Positions 43,708-52,386 are shown, counted from the stretch's first letter. The stretch: 64,000 nucleotides of DNA from Natronoarchaeum mannanilyticum (GCF_039522665.1 NZ_BAAADV010000003.1:224087-288086), one strand, 5' to 3'. Numbers and translations are program-made. The notes: generated from the sequence alone by a model not told the origin.

Positions 43708-43903
43708 GGATGCTCTCAGTCCACGTTAGTCGGCCCAGCCTTTCCGTAGTTTCGCCTAGCGGGTCCGGTCCAGTCGCGCCACCGTTCCGTCTGTTTCGGA
43801 CAGATAACGTCCGGTCGAGCGCGAACCGCTAGACTGACCGCCCGATCGATCGAACGGTCCGTAACCGCTCGGCTGGGATTTCTATTCTCGATAACGAAAA
43901 TCC

Positions 43904-43910
43904 ACTAAAG
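43904..43910 (+). promoter_or_regulatory. Probable TATA element for the Cys-rich protein gene
   Basis: ACTAAAG lies 26-32 bases upstream of the ATG at 43936. A further AT-rich run (GATAACGAAAAT, about 43890-43901) lies just upstream and could serve the divergent permease or an activator. Confidence 0.4.
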
Positions 43911-43935
43911 CGGTGTCGTAGTACCGTAGCACGCG

Positions 43936-44295
43936 ATGTCACTTGCAGACACTTCATCGGAGATCGACCACCTGAACGACACCGAGCGGGACTGCATCGA
44001 AAACTGCTTCGAGGCCGCAGAGACCTGCGAGTGGTGCGCCGACGAGTGCCTCGACGAGGACATGGACATGTCGAAGTGCATCCGGCTCTGCCGGGACGTC
44101 GCCGACCTCGCGACCATGCACGCGCGATTCATGGCACGCGAGTCCGGCTACACCGAGCAGCTCACGGAGGCCACCGCGGGCGCCGCCGAAGAGTGCGCCG
44201 AGGAGTGCGAGCGTCACGACCACCACCACTGTCAGGTCTGTGCCGACGTGCTGCGCGAGTGTGCCGAGAGCTGTCGGTCGATGATGGGCGCCTGA
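43936..44295 (+). CDS. Four-helix-bundle Cys-rich protein, copper storage (Csp)-like
   Basis: A 119-residue protein with 13 cysteines, arranged in helices with the CxxxC spacing of the four-helix-bundle copper storage proteins (Csp, former DUF326): 'CIENCFEAAETCEWCADEC' (20-38), 'KCIRLC' (48-53), 'ECAEEC' (87-92), 'CQVCADVLRECAESC' (99-113). A His cluster 'HDHHHC' lies at the entry of helix 4. There is no signal peptide, so it would store Cu(I) in the cytoplasm (Csp3-like). The divergent Cys-containing permease may be its partner in metal homeostasis. Confidence 0.9.
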   Translation: MSLADTSSEIDHLNDTERDCIENCFEAAETCEWCADECLDEDMDMSKCIRLCRDVADLATMHARFMARESGYTEQLTEATAGAAEECAEECERHDHHHCQVCADVLRECAESCRSMMGA

Positions 44296-44323
44296 GGTCC
44301 GAACCGCGCTTCGCAGCTATTTT

Positions 44324-45304
44324 TCAGGGCCGGTAGTCGGCGTCCGGCGAGAAGGGCGCGATCGTCGCGGTCTGCTGGGCGACCCAGGCGAGCCGCAGGA
44401 CGAACGCGAACAGGATCGCGAGCGGCGCGAACCCCAGCGTCACGGTCACGACGATGACGAGCGCGTACAGCTCCGAGGGCACCGATCCGACGTGGCCCGC
44501 GTTGTACGCGAGCAAAGAAAGGACGCCCGAGACGATCGCCGGGACGCCGACGTACAGCAGCACCCGGGAGAGATAGGCGAGCTCCTTCTGGACGTAGATC
44601 GTCTTGAAGTAGTCCCGCGCGACGTCGATCTGGAACAGCGCGTCCTCGAGCCGGTCCAGCGACTCGCGCTGCTCGTCGGACAGCGCCTCGCCGGCGTTCG
44701 CCCGCAGCGCCGCGATCTCGTTGAGCTGCTCGGCGTGGTTCGTCGAGATCGTCGCGCCGACGACGCCGAAGATCGGGACGTCGTCGCCGTCGAGCGCGCC
44801 GTTGACGGTGCGGACATCGCGGCGCAGCGAGTCGAGGACGCTCTCGAGCCGCTGTCGGCGCTCGCCGTCGAGTTCGTCCGTCGTCCCGGCGAGCGCGTCG
44901 ACCGTCTCGCCGACGCTCTCGTGGAGGTGCCGGATGAACGCCGACGGCGACTTCGGCGTCACGCTCGCGTCCGTGGCCTCCTCGACCTCGGAGCGGTACT
45001 CCAGCGTCGCGTCGATCCGCTGGCTGAGCGTCCCCGGCGCGCCCAGCTCCCGCGAGAGGACGAGCTGGTTGATCGAGAGCACGACCGTCAGCAGCGTCAG
45101 GTTCCCGGTGATCAGCGAACTGTACACGAAGTTGATCGGGCTCCGCGGGCGGACGGCCGCGTAGCCGAACGTCCACAGGATCCCGAGCGTCGCGAGGGTC
45201 ACGCACGCCACGACGCCGGCGGCGATCGCGAGGCGGTTCCCCTCCAGAAGCAGCCAGCGCGTCGCGCTCCGATCGCCCGTCGGCGCCGATCCCGAATCGC
45301 TCAC
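44324..45304 (-). CDS. Conserved haloarchaeal four-span membrane protein
   Basis: A 326-residue protein beginning with GTG at 45304. Two N-terminal helices (about 27-48 and 60-80), then a long helical cytoplasmic domain (about 85-230) with many charged residues, then two C-terminal helices (about 245-268 and 276-305). 'VVLSINQLVLSRELGAPG' after helix 2 is reminiscent of DUF2254-like proteins. A role in membrane stress or ion transport is only a guess; I do not recognise a named family. It stands between unrelated genes. Confidence 0.72.
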   Translation of the reverse strand: MSDSGSAPTGDRSATRWLLLEGNRLAIAAGVVACVTLATLGILWTFGYAAVRPRSPINFVYSSLITGNLTLLTVVLSINQLVLSRELGAPGTLSQRIDATLEYRSEVEEATDASVTPKSPSAFIRHLHESVGETVDALAGTTDELDGERRQRLESVLDSLRRDVRTVNGALDGDDVPIFGVVGATISTNHAEQLNEIAALRANAGEALSDEQRESLDRLEDALFQIDVARDYFKTIYVQKELAYLSRVLLYVGVPAIVSGVLSLLAYNAGHVGSVPSELYALVIVVTVTLGFAPLAILFAFVLRLAWVAQQTATIAPFSPDADYRP

Positions 45305-45405
45305 GGGCGGTCGTACGACGCCCGACGGGAAAACGGGCGGTGGCGGCGTCGCGCCGAGAGCGACCCGCACCGGCCGTAACGAGGGCGGCGCCCGCCGAAG
45401 CGCCG

Positions 45406-46383
45406 CTACTCGTGGCCCGACACCCGGACCGGCTCGTACGGCTCTTCGAGGTACGCCATGTCGCTGCTCGACAGCGATATTTCGAGAGCCTCGACGGCGT
45501 CTTCGAGGTGCTCGACGCTCGTCGTCCCGACGATCGGCGCGTCGACCCACTCCTGGTGGAGCAGCCACGCCAGCGCGATCTGGGCCATCGTGACGCCCTT
45601 CTCGGCGGCGAGCTCGGCGACGCGCTCGTTGATCTCCGGGCCGCCGCCCTCGCGGTAAGGGTGCTCGTAGAGGTACTCCTCGGTCTCGCCGCGCGTCGTC
45701 GCGTCGATCTCCTCGTGCGGGCGGGTGAGGTACCCCCGGGCGAGCGGGCTCCAGGGAATCACGCCGACGCCCTCCTCCTCGCAGAGCGGCAGCATCTCGC
45801 GTTCCTCCTCGCGGTAGACGAGGTTGTAGTGGTTCTGCATCGTGACGAACCGCTCCAGCCCCTCGCGCTCGCTCTCGTAGAGCGCGCGGGCGAACTGGCG
45901 CGCCCACATCGAACTGGCCCCGACGTAGCGCGCGTCGCCTCGACGAACCGCGTCGTCGAGTGCCCGGAGCGTCTCCTCGATCGGCGTCTGCTCGTCCCAG
46001 CGGTGGATCTGGTAGAGGTCGACGGTGTCCACGCCGAGCCGGTCGAGACTGTTCTGCAGCTCCTGCTCGATCGCCTTCCGCGAGAGGCCGCCGGAGTTGG
46101 GGTTGTCGTCGTCCATCTGGAAGTACCCCTTCGTCGCGACGACCTGCGAATCCCGGTCGTAGTCGGAAAGCACGTCGCCGAGGACGCGCTCGGACTCGCC
46201 CTCCGAGTACATGTTCGCCGTGTCGAAGAAGTTGATCCCGAGGTCGATCGCGCGCTCGATGATCTCGCGGCTCTCCTCCTCGTCGAGGACCCACTCGCGC
46301 CAGTCGCTCGACCCGAAGCTCATGCAGCCCAGGCAGATGCGGCTGACCTCCATTCCGGTCGATCCGAGCGTGGTGTACTCCAT
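45406..46383 (-). CDS. Aldo/keto reductase
   Basis: A 325-residue oxidoreductase, a different subgroup from the 5441-6496 enzyme. Tetrad residues are in 'NFFDTANMYSEGESE' (Asp, Tyr; about residues 50-64), 'VATKGYF' (Lys; about 82-88) and 'YQIHRWD' (His; about 122-128). 'IPWSPLARGYLTRP' and 'GTTSVEHLEDAVEAL' are typical of the YajO/Gcy-like class that reduces sugar-derived aldehydes. The Gfo/Idh gene lies 107 bp upstream on the same strand, so both may process the same sugar, an inference. Confidence 0.9.
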   Translation of the reverse strand: MEYTTLGSTGMEVSRICLGCMSFGSSDWREWVLDEEESREIIERAIDLGINFFDTANMYSEGESERVLGDVLSDYDRDSQVVATKGYFQMDDDNPNSGGLSRKAIEQELQNSLDRLGVDTVDLYQIHRWDEQTPIEETLRALDDAVRRGDARYVGASSMWARQFARALYESEREGLERFVTMQNHYNLVYREEEREMLPLCEEEGVGVIPWSPLARGYLTRPHEEIDATTRGETEEYLYEHPYREGGGPEINERVAELAAEKGVTMAQIALAWLLHQEWVDAPIVGTTSVEHLEDAVEALEISLSSSDMAYLEEPYEPVRVSGHE

Positions 46384-46490
46384 AGCGGACGTTGGACGAC
46401 CGGCGTCAAAAACGTCCGTCCGGCGGAACCTCCGGACCGCGTTTCGGCGTCGGTGCGAGCCGAAGCCGCGTCGGCGTCGATACGACGCCG

Positions 46491-47576
46491 CTACTCGTCG
46501 GCGACCGAGACGCAGGCGCCCGACTCCGCGGATCGGTAGATGGCGTCGATCACGCGCTGGACGGTCAGGGCCTCCTCGACCGTGTTGAGCGCCGGCGGTT
46601 CGCCGCTCCGGGACGCGTCGAGGAACTGCTTGGCAGAGCCCTCCCAGCCGGCGTGGTCGAGCGATCCGCCGGACATCGTCGACTCGACGAGGTGGTCGGT
46701 GCCCTGCTTGCCGGCGCCGAACACCGTCAGGTCGTCGCCGCCGAGATCGAGCCGAGCGCCCGCCTCGGTCCCGCGGGCGAGGACCTCCTGGGACTCGGGC
46801 TCGTTTGCGGCCCAGGAGACCTCCAGCGAGATCGTTCGGTCTCCTGCACAGCGGATCATCACCGTCGCGGAGTCCTCGACGTCGAAGACGGCCTCCTCGG
46901 TCGCGTCGTACCACTCGTCGGGATCGACGTAGTCGTCGCGGTCGCCGAACTGCGAGCGGGTGACCGCAAACACTTCCTCGACCTCCGGGTACTCCAGCAG
47001 GTACAGTGCGAAGTCGATCGCGTGGACGCCGATGTCGACAACGGCGCCGCCGCCCGACAGCGACTCGTCGGTGAACCACGAGCCGACGCCGGGGATGCCG
47101 CGGCTGCGCACGTAGTTCGCCCGCACGTGGTTCATGTCGCCGAACTTCCCCTCCGCCTGGTACTCCTTGAACATCTCGGTGGCGGGGGAGAAGCGGTTGT
47201 GGAAGTTCACCGCGCAGAACCCCTCGGAGTCGGCGGCGGCCGCGGCGATCCGCTCGGCGCTCTCCAGGGTGTGAGCCAGCGGCTTCTCGCAGAGCACGTC
47301 GTAATCCCGCTCCAGCGCGCCGACGGCGGCGGGTTCGTGGTACGCGTTCGGCGTCGCCACCGCGACGGCGTCGAGATCCTCCGCCTCGTACATCTCGTCG
47401 AAGTCCTCGTAGGTCGCCGCGCCGTACGTCCGGGCGAACTCCTCGCGCGTCTCGGAGACGAGGTCGGCGCCGGCCACTACGTCGTGGCCCAGTTCCTCGG
47501 CGTTCGTCGCGTGCGTCTGTCCCATGAAACCCAGCCCGACGACGCCGAGCCGGACGGGAGAAGTGTAGTCTGTCAT
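46491..47576 (-). CDS. Gfo/Idh/MocA family oxidoreductase
   Basis: A 361-residue NAD(P)-dependent sugar or inositol dehydrogenase. Rossmann motif 'LGVVGLGFMGQTHATNA' (about residues 9-25), 'VAVATPNAYH', the family 'VLCEKPLAHT' (about 93-102) and the catalytic-region 'GGGAVVDIGVHAIDFALYLL' (about 178-197) with its conserved D-x3-H are present. It is in tandem with an aldo/keto reductase gene. The upstream region (47577-47766) also serves the divergent sulfur operon. The substrate is not known. Confidence 0.9.
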   Translation of the reverse strand: MTDYTSPVRLGVVGLGFMGQTHATNAEELGHDVVAGADLVSETREEFARTYGAATYEDFDEMYEAEDLDAVAVATPNAYHEPAAVGALERDYDVLCEKPLAHTLESAERIAAAAADSEGFCAVNFHNRFSPATEMFKEYQAEGKFGDMNHVRANYVRSRGIPGVGSWFTDESLSGGGAVVDIGVHAIDFALYLLEYPEVEEVFAVTRSQFGDRDDYVDPDEWYDATEEAVFDVEDSATVMIRCAGDRTISLEVSWAANEPESQEVLARGTEAGARLDLGGDDLTVFGAGKQGTDHLVESTMSGGSLDHAGWEGSAKQFLDASRSGEPPALNTVEEALTVQRVIDAIYRSAESGACVSVADE

Positions 47577-47766
47577 CGGCGTGTACTCTGGCGGTGAGAC
47601 TGAAATACCTAGGTGTATTCACATTCCGTCCGCGCGGACGCGCTCGGGTTTCCGGAGAGTCAGAGCAACCGGACGAAGTTGCCGTATTCTCGTGCGTCGT
47701 TCCGGACGTAGCGGCTAAATTTTGCCGCTGCGGCGCCCGTGATGGCCGATATCCTGCGTTCCGGGG

Positions 47767-49008
47767 ATGTCCGATGCCGTTGCAAGGTTGGCAGTCGGTC
47801 TGCGAGTTAAGGGGCGGAGTCCCTTCGTACCGTTCGTGGCACCAACGTTGCTCGTCGCAGCGGTCGTCGGAATCGGCCTGGGGGTGTTCCTCCAGAAGGG
47901 CCGGTTCTGCTTCGTGAACGCCTTCCGGGACTTCTTCGCGTACAAGGACTCCCGCGTGACGAAGGGCGTTCTCGCGGCGACCCTTCTGACGATGATCTTC
48001 TGGGGCATCGCCTACCAACTGGGGTACTATCAAGGGTTCTGGACGCCCCGCTGGGGGCTGACCGGTCTGATCGGCGGGTTCGTCTTCGGCGTCGGGATGA
48101 CCTACGCCGGCGGCTGCGCCAGCGGGACGCTGTACCGGGCCGGCGAGGGGTACCTGCAGTTCTGGCTGACGCTCCTGTTCATGGGCGTCGGCTACGTCGC
48201 GTTCACCCTCGCGTTCCCGACGCTGCAGAGCGCCTACTTCGCGCCGCTGACGTTCGGCGAGGGGGTCAGCCTGTTCGCCGTCTCGCCGGTGCCGGCGGGG
48301 CTGCTCGCCGTCGGCGTCGCGACGCTCGGACTGCTCGCGTACGCGACGCTGATCGGTCGGCAGGCGAGCGACGTCGACCCCGGCGAGCGAGCGACGACCG
48401 CCTCCGTCCGACCGACCGCGCTCCTCGCGCCGGTCGTCGGCCTGCGGAAGTTCACCCGCGGGACGGCCGCGTACGCCCGCGGCCTCGTTCGGGCGTGGCG
48501 GACCCCGCTCGCGTCGAGCAAGCGGCCCTGGGATCCCCGGACCGCGGCGCTGGGCATCACCGCCGTGGCCGTGCTCTGGTTCACGCAGGTATCGATCGTC
48601 GGCGTCACCGGGCCCGAGGCCCGCTGGACCGGCTACCTCCTCTCGCAGGTCGGCGTCGACGCCGGCGCCTACGAGTACTGGGGATCGATCCTCTTCCGGG
48701 GCGAGGGCGTGGGCGTCACCGTCGACATGGCGATGATCGCGTTCGTCATCGTCGGCGCGGCGCTCGCCGCGCTCTGGAGCGGCGACTTCTCGCTGCGGGT
48801 GCCCAAGCGCCGCCGGCTTCCCAACGCGGTCGTCGGCGGCACCCTCATGGGCGCCGGTTCGCGGCTCGCCCCCGGCTGCAACATCGGCAACATCTACTCC
48901 GGCATCGCGGAGCTGTCGGTCCACTCGTTCATCGCGGCGGCCGGCATCGTCGCCGGCGTGTACGTGATGACCCACTGGATCTACCGCGACGTCGGCTGCG
49001 CCATCTGA
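47767..49008 (+). CDS. YeeE/YedE family thiosulfate/sulfur-compound transporter
   Basis: A 413-residue membrane protein made of two YeeE-like halves. The signature Cys-containing motifs are 'KGRFCFVNAFRDF' (about residues 41-53), 'YAGGCASGTLYRAGEGY' (about 115-131), and in the second half 'GSRLAPGCNIGNIYSGIAE' (about 358-376). In bacterial YeeE such cysteines pass thiosulfate through the membrane by hydrogen-bond relay. A central polar linker (about 195-240) joins the halves. TusA and rhodanese genes follow on the same strand, forming a sulfur-uptake operon. Confidence 0.92.
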   Translation: MSDAVARLAVGLRVKGRSPFVPFVAPTLLVAAVVGIGLGVFLQKGRFCFVNAFRDFFAYKDSRVTKGVLAATLLTMIFWGIAYQLGYYQGFWTPRWGLTGLIGGFVFGVGMTYAGGCASGTLYRAGEGYLQFWLTLLFMGVGYVAFTLAFPTLQSAYFAPLTFGEGVSLFAVSPVPAGLLAVGVATLGLLAYATLIGRQASDVDPGERATTASVRPTALLAPVVGLRKFTRGTAAYARGLVRAWRTPLASSKRPWDPRTAALGITAVAVLWFTQVSIVGVTGPEARWTGYLLSQVGVDAGAYEYWGSILFRGEGVGVTVDMAMIAFVIVGAALAALWSGDFSLRVPKRRRLPNAVVGGTLMGAGSRLAPGCNIGNIYSGIAELSVHSFIAAAGIVAGVYVMTHWIYRDVGCAI

Positions 49009-49049
49009 ATCGCTCGCTAATCGATCACCGCGCAACCACGAACATCACA

Positions 49050-49343
49050 ATGCCATCCATCGACGACGTCACGGACGCACCGGACGAACTGAGCGACGAA
49101 CGAGCCGAACAGCTCCTGGAGGAGGCCGACCTCGTCCAGGACATGATGGGCGAGGTCTGCCCGTACCCGCAGGTCGAGGCGCAGAAGGGCCTCCAGAAGG
49201 TCGACGCCGGGGAGCTGCTCGTCCAGGAGACCGACCACGTCCCCTGCACCGAGAACGTCCCCCGGGCCGTCGGCGACGACGCCGAAGCGCGGGTCTGGCG
49301 CAGCGGCGACGGACTCTACCGCATCTACCTCCGGAAGCAATAA
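49050..49343 (+). CDS. TusA-like sulfur carrier protein
   Basis: A 97-residue protein of the SirA/TusA/YeeD family. The sulfur-accepting Cys is in the 'GEVCPYPQVEAQKGL' motif (about residues 34-48; CPxP), and a second Cys is in 'HVPCTENVPRAV' (about 67-78). An N-terminal acidic extension of about 30 residues precedes the fold. Pairing with YeeE is typical: YeeD/TusA takes the sulfane sulfur from incoming thiosulfate. The stop overlaps the start of the rhodanese gene by one base (TAATG). Confidence 0.9.
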   Translation: MPSIDDVTDAPDELSDERAEQLLEEADLVQDMMGEVCPYPQVEAQKGLQKVDAGELLVQETDHVPCTENVPRAVGDDAEARVWRSGDGLYRIYLRKQ

Positions 49344-49660
49344 TGGTCGAGGAAGTATCTCCCGCGGCGGTCCGCGAGCGCATCGAGCGCGACGAGGAGT
49401 TCGACCTCGTCGACGTCCGGGACGAGGACGCGTACGAAGACGGCCACCTCCCCGGCGCGGAAAGCGTCACCATCGAAGAACTCGAAGAGAGCGTCGTCGA
49501 CCGCGACTGGGCGGACGACGTCGTGGTTTACTGCTACATCGGCGAGACGTCGATCCAGGCCGCCCGCCTCATCGAGGAGTACGGCGACGCCGACTCGGTC
49601 GCGAGCATGGACGGCGGCTACGAGGCCTGGGAGTCGATCGAGGCGTCAGCCGCCGACTGA
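49343..49660 (+). CDS. Single-domain rhodanese-like sulfurtransferase
   Basis: A 105-residue rhodanese domain: 'FDLVDVRDEDAYEDGHLPGAESV' (in pieces, about residues 19-41) and the active-site loop 'VVYCYIGETSIQAARLI' (about 61-77), with the persulfide Cys followed by a six-residue loop typical of thiosulfate-type rhodaneses. 'SMDGGYEAWES' closes the fold. Its start overlaps the tusA stop, so the pair is translationally coupled. It probably moves sulfur between thiosulfate, TusA and acceptors for tRNA thiolation or cofactor synthesis. Confidence 0.92.
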   Translation: MVEEVSPAAVRERIERDEEFDLVDVRDEDAYEDGHLPGAESVTIEELEESVVDRDWADDVVVYCYIGETSIQAARLIEEYGDADSVASMDGGYEAWESIEASAAD

Positions 49661-49898
49661 CGGCGTCGCGGAACGACTCGTTCTCGCGATCGGGACTTTT
49701 GTCGCCGTTCCCACGGTTCGCAAGTTCCCCGGCTGACGTTCGAGACGCGATAGGGATAGAACGGCACTTCGCCGACAGCCATCCGGACGCCGTCCGACGG
49801 TAAACGGGACTGTCCGGACGCCAACGTAGAAGTACCGCGTGGCGTCGCGCAGCCACCTCGTAAATTCGCGTTTCTACGCCCGCGTGGGACGGTGGCAC

Positions 49899-51998
49899 AT
49901 GCCTCGTACGGACTCCCGCACGGCGCGGCGCCTCGCGCTCCTGACGCTCGGCGTCGCGCTCGCGGTGATCGCATCGACGGCGGGCGCGGGAATCATTCCT
50001 GGATCGATACTCGCGCCCCACGACGGCGGCGATGGCGACTCGCTGCCCGACACCGACGACTACGACGATCCGCTCGTCGACTACGACGCGGTCGACTACG
50101 AACTCGCGCTGAACAGCACCGCCCAGGACGATCTAAACTACTCGCTGACGGTCCTCGGCGCGGTCGAACCCGTCGACGACGCCGCGAACGGGACCGTCGA
50201 CTGCGCAGAGCAGGTCTGTCGCGTCGAAGGGACGCTCGGACCGGACGAGACGGCGACGTACCACGTCTCGGGATCGATCGTCGGCGTCCAGCCGAAGGAC
50301 GGGTTGGTCGGACATATCAACGGAACGTTCGAGGGCGACGCGCTGGTCGGGACCGGAACGGGGGCGCTCTCGCCGAACGCGAGCGCGGACGAACCCGCAG
50401 AGACCGACGCCGGCGACGAAAGGAGCGATGACGCCGGACGAGACGTCCCGGCCGACACCACAGGCCCGGAAGATCCAGGCGATAACGGTGGAGAGGAGCC
50501 AGAAGACCCGCCAGAGACGCAAACCTACTCGTTCAACGTGACCGGGAGAAACGTCGTCGGCGACGATCCCGACGAGGAGTACGTCACGCTGAACAACACG
50601 GGAGAGTCCGCCGTCGAGATGACCGATTGGACCCTGCGGGACCGCGAGGACGGGGGCAGGGTCGGAACGAACCTCGATCCGTTCGTGTTCCCCGACGAGT
50701 TCACGCTCAACGCCGGCGAGGAGGTGACGATCTGGTCGGGCGAGGGAGAGAACGACGAGTCCGACCTGTACTGGAACACCGACGTCAACATCTGGAACCA
50801 GACCGGCGACACGATCATCCTGCGGACGGAAGACGGGGAAACCGTACTCAGACACAGCTACCCCGATCAGACCGTGCCGAACGGTAGTAACGGAACCGAC
50901 CCCGTAGTCTCGAACGTCACCTACGAGGACTGTTCGACCGTCACGATCGAAGGCGAGGGTGAGTACGCCGTCGAGGTCAACACGGAGTTCTACGGCGCCG
51001 ACGGCCTCACGTCGCAGAACTACGAGGACGAGGTGACGCTTCCGACGACTATCAACGTCTCGGGCATCGACGACGGCGCCGTCACGGACGTCGCGATCGA
51101 ACAGACGACGGTTCTCGACGGCGATGGTGGCGTCGCCGCCGCACAGACTAACCCCGACTTCGACGGGTGTCGCGACGAAATCGACGCGCAGTACGAGGAC
51201 TGGCAGGACGGACGTGACGGTAACGACAACGAGAGCGACGACGGAAACGGCGACAACGAGAGCGACGGCGGCGGAGCGACGGCCGACGACATCTCCATCT
51301 CGTACGAGGGCTGTTCGACCGTCTCGATCGACGTCGAGGGCGACGCGAGCGACGACGACTGGGAGATTTGGGAAGTGTCGACGCGGTTCTTCACCGAGAG
51401 CGGCCTCGACACGATGATTCTGGAGCCCGACGACGGCATACCGACGACGATCGACGCCAACGAGCGCGTCGACGGGGCGGTCACCGACGTCGAGATCGAG
51501 CACGTGATGGTGACCGGCGACGGCGGCGAGACGTTCGTCGAAGCGTCCCAGCCCGACGGGAGCTGCGGCGAGCAGATCAACCAGCAGTGGGAGGAGTATC
51601 AGGACGAGACCAGCGACGGGAGCGACCAAGAGGCGACTGACGGAGAGGAAGACGACGAGGACAACGAGAATGCGGATGCCGGCGAGCGCGGTGGCGAAGC
51701 GGACGCCGAGAACGACGAGGCGTCCGGCGACGGCGAGGAAACCGGCGACGAGAGCGACGATGCGGACGCTACCGAGGAAGAGGACGCCGACGAGGACGAC
51801 GGGAGTGGCGACGGGGCAGACGAAAACGGCGAGCCGGCCGAGGACACCGGCGGAGAAGAGACTTCAAACGGCGCTGACGAAGATGACGCGGAAGCCGATG
51901 GCGAAGAAGCGGATTCAGCGGCGAGTTCGGACGAGGAGGCCGAAGACGAGTCTATAGAATCGGAGACGGAGGCGACGAACGGTAACGCGAGCGATTGA
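49899..51998 (+). CDS. Exported acidic protein with lamin-tail domain and a duplicated module
   Basis: A 699-residue secreted protein. A Tat- or Sec-type signal at 1-32 ('RRLALLTLGVALAVIAS') precedes an N-terminal beta domain (to about 155), an acidic linker, and a lamin tail domain (about 205-327; 'YVTLNNTGESAVEMTDWTLRD', 'NAGEEVTIWSGEG' in pieces). Then come two copies of a roughly 95-residue module (about 336-430 and 464-557), each opening 'YEDCSTV/YEGCSTV' and ending with a second Cys. The tail (567-699) is almost pure acidic repeat. It probably sits at the cell surface. N-glycosylation sequons are frequent. Confidence 0.85.
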   Translation: MPRTDSRTARRLALLTLGVALAVIASTAGAGIIPGSILAPHDGGDGDSLPDTDDYDDPLVDYDAVDYELALNSTAQDDLNYSLTVLGAVEPVDDAANGTVDCAEQVCRVEGTLGPDETATYHVSGSIVGVQPKDGLVGHINGTFEGDALVGTGTGALSPNASADEPAETDAGDERSDDAGRDVPADTTGPEDPGDNGGEEPEDPPETQTYSFNVTGRNVVGDDPDEEYVTLNNTGESAVEMTDWTLRDREDGGRVGTNLDPFVFPDEFTLNAGEEVTIWSGEGENDESDLYWNTDVNIWNQTGDTIILRTEDGETVLRHSYPDQTVPNGSNGTDPVVSNVTYEDCSTVTIEGEGEYAVEVNTEFYGADGLTSQNYEDEVTLPTTINVSGIDDGAVTDVAIEQTTVLDGDGGVAAAQTNPDFDGCRDEIDAQYEDWQDGRDGNDNESDDGNGDNESDGGGATADDISISYEGCSTVSIDVEGDASDDDWEIWEVSTRFFTESGLDTMILEPDDGIPTTIDANERVDGAVTDVEIEHVMVTGDGGETFVEASQPDGSCGEQINQQWEEYQDETSDGSDQEATDGEEDDEDNENADAGERGGEADAENDEASGDGEETGDESDDADATEEEDADEDDGSGDGADENGEPAEDTGGEETSNGADEDDAEADGEEADSAASSDEEAEDESIESETEATNGNASD

Positions 51999-52079
51999 GA
52001 GCCCAATCGAACGCCGGGGAGGGCACCCAAACTTCGGACTCGGAACTCACTATCGTTCGCTCCTCCTGTAGAAATACAG

Positions 52080-52232
52080 TGCCCGGGGAGAGCTCGCGAA
52101 CGACGGGAAGAGCAAGCTCTTCCATCATCTGCGCTCGCTGACGCTCGCGCAGATCCTACGGGTTCGTCGCCGTTTCGCGCTGCGATTTTCTCGGACTCGC
52201 CGCTCGACGGAGCGAGCGACAGCGTGAAAATC
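52080..52232. repeat. Palindrome cluster with a partial copy of the tRNA-Met 3' end
   Basis: TGCCCGGGGAG at 52080-52090 equals the 3' end region of tRNA-Met (52235-52245), and the similarity continues imperfectly for another 11 bases. Between copy and gene lie three hairpins: GGAAGAGC/GCTCTTCC (52106-52123), ATCTGCGC/GCGCAGAT (52127-52154) and GATTTTC/GAAAATC (52184-52232). No gene is present. The arrangement resembles the one downstream of tRNA-His. Confidence 0.55.
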
Positions 52233-52234
52233 TA

Positions 52235-52386
52235 TGCCCGGGGAGGGCTCCGAACCCTCGATCTCCGCATGTCCCAGGTTCGAGGCTCGGCAGTCCTCGT
52301 ACGGACATGAGAGGCTTCCAAGGCGAGCCGCACCGAAGCTCAGAACCCTATGAGTGCGGCGCTATGTCCAGCTAAGCCACCCGGGC
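52235..52386 (-). tRNA. Elongator tRNA-Met (CAT), with a 78-bp intron
   Basis: On the minus strand the acceptor stem GCCCGGG/CCCGGGC is perfect, with discriminator A at 52235. The T arm is GAGGG-TTCGGAG-CCCTC. The anticodon stem CCGCA/TGCGG closes the loop CTCATAA, anticodon CAT at 52350-52352. An intron at 52271-52348 interrupts the loop after position 37, the canonical archaeal site cut by the splicing endonuclease. The anticodon stem lacks the three G-C pairs of initiator tRNA, so this is the elongator, in which haloarchaea characteristically keep an intron. Confidence 0.93.

Noticed and set aside
45406..49035. A 1209-codon open frame on the minus strand spanning the AKR and sulfur genes
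   Set aside because: Only the last 325 codons are a real gene (the aldo/keto reductase, start ATG 46383). The rest reads through the Gfo/Idh gene in the wrong frame and the sulfur operon in antisense.
52235..52386. Initiator tRNA-Met or tRNA-Ile2 (CAT) identity for the intron-containing tRNA
   Set aside because: The anticodon stem CCGCA/TGCGG lacks the three G-C pairs of the initiator, and introns in haloarchaea are characteristic of the elongator tRNA-Met. Ile2 is less likely, though identity elements alone do not exclude it fully.
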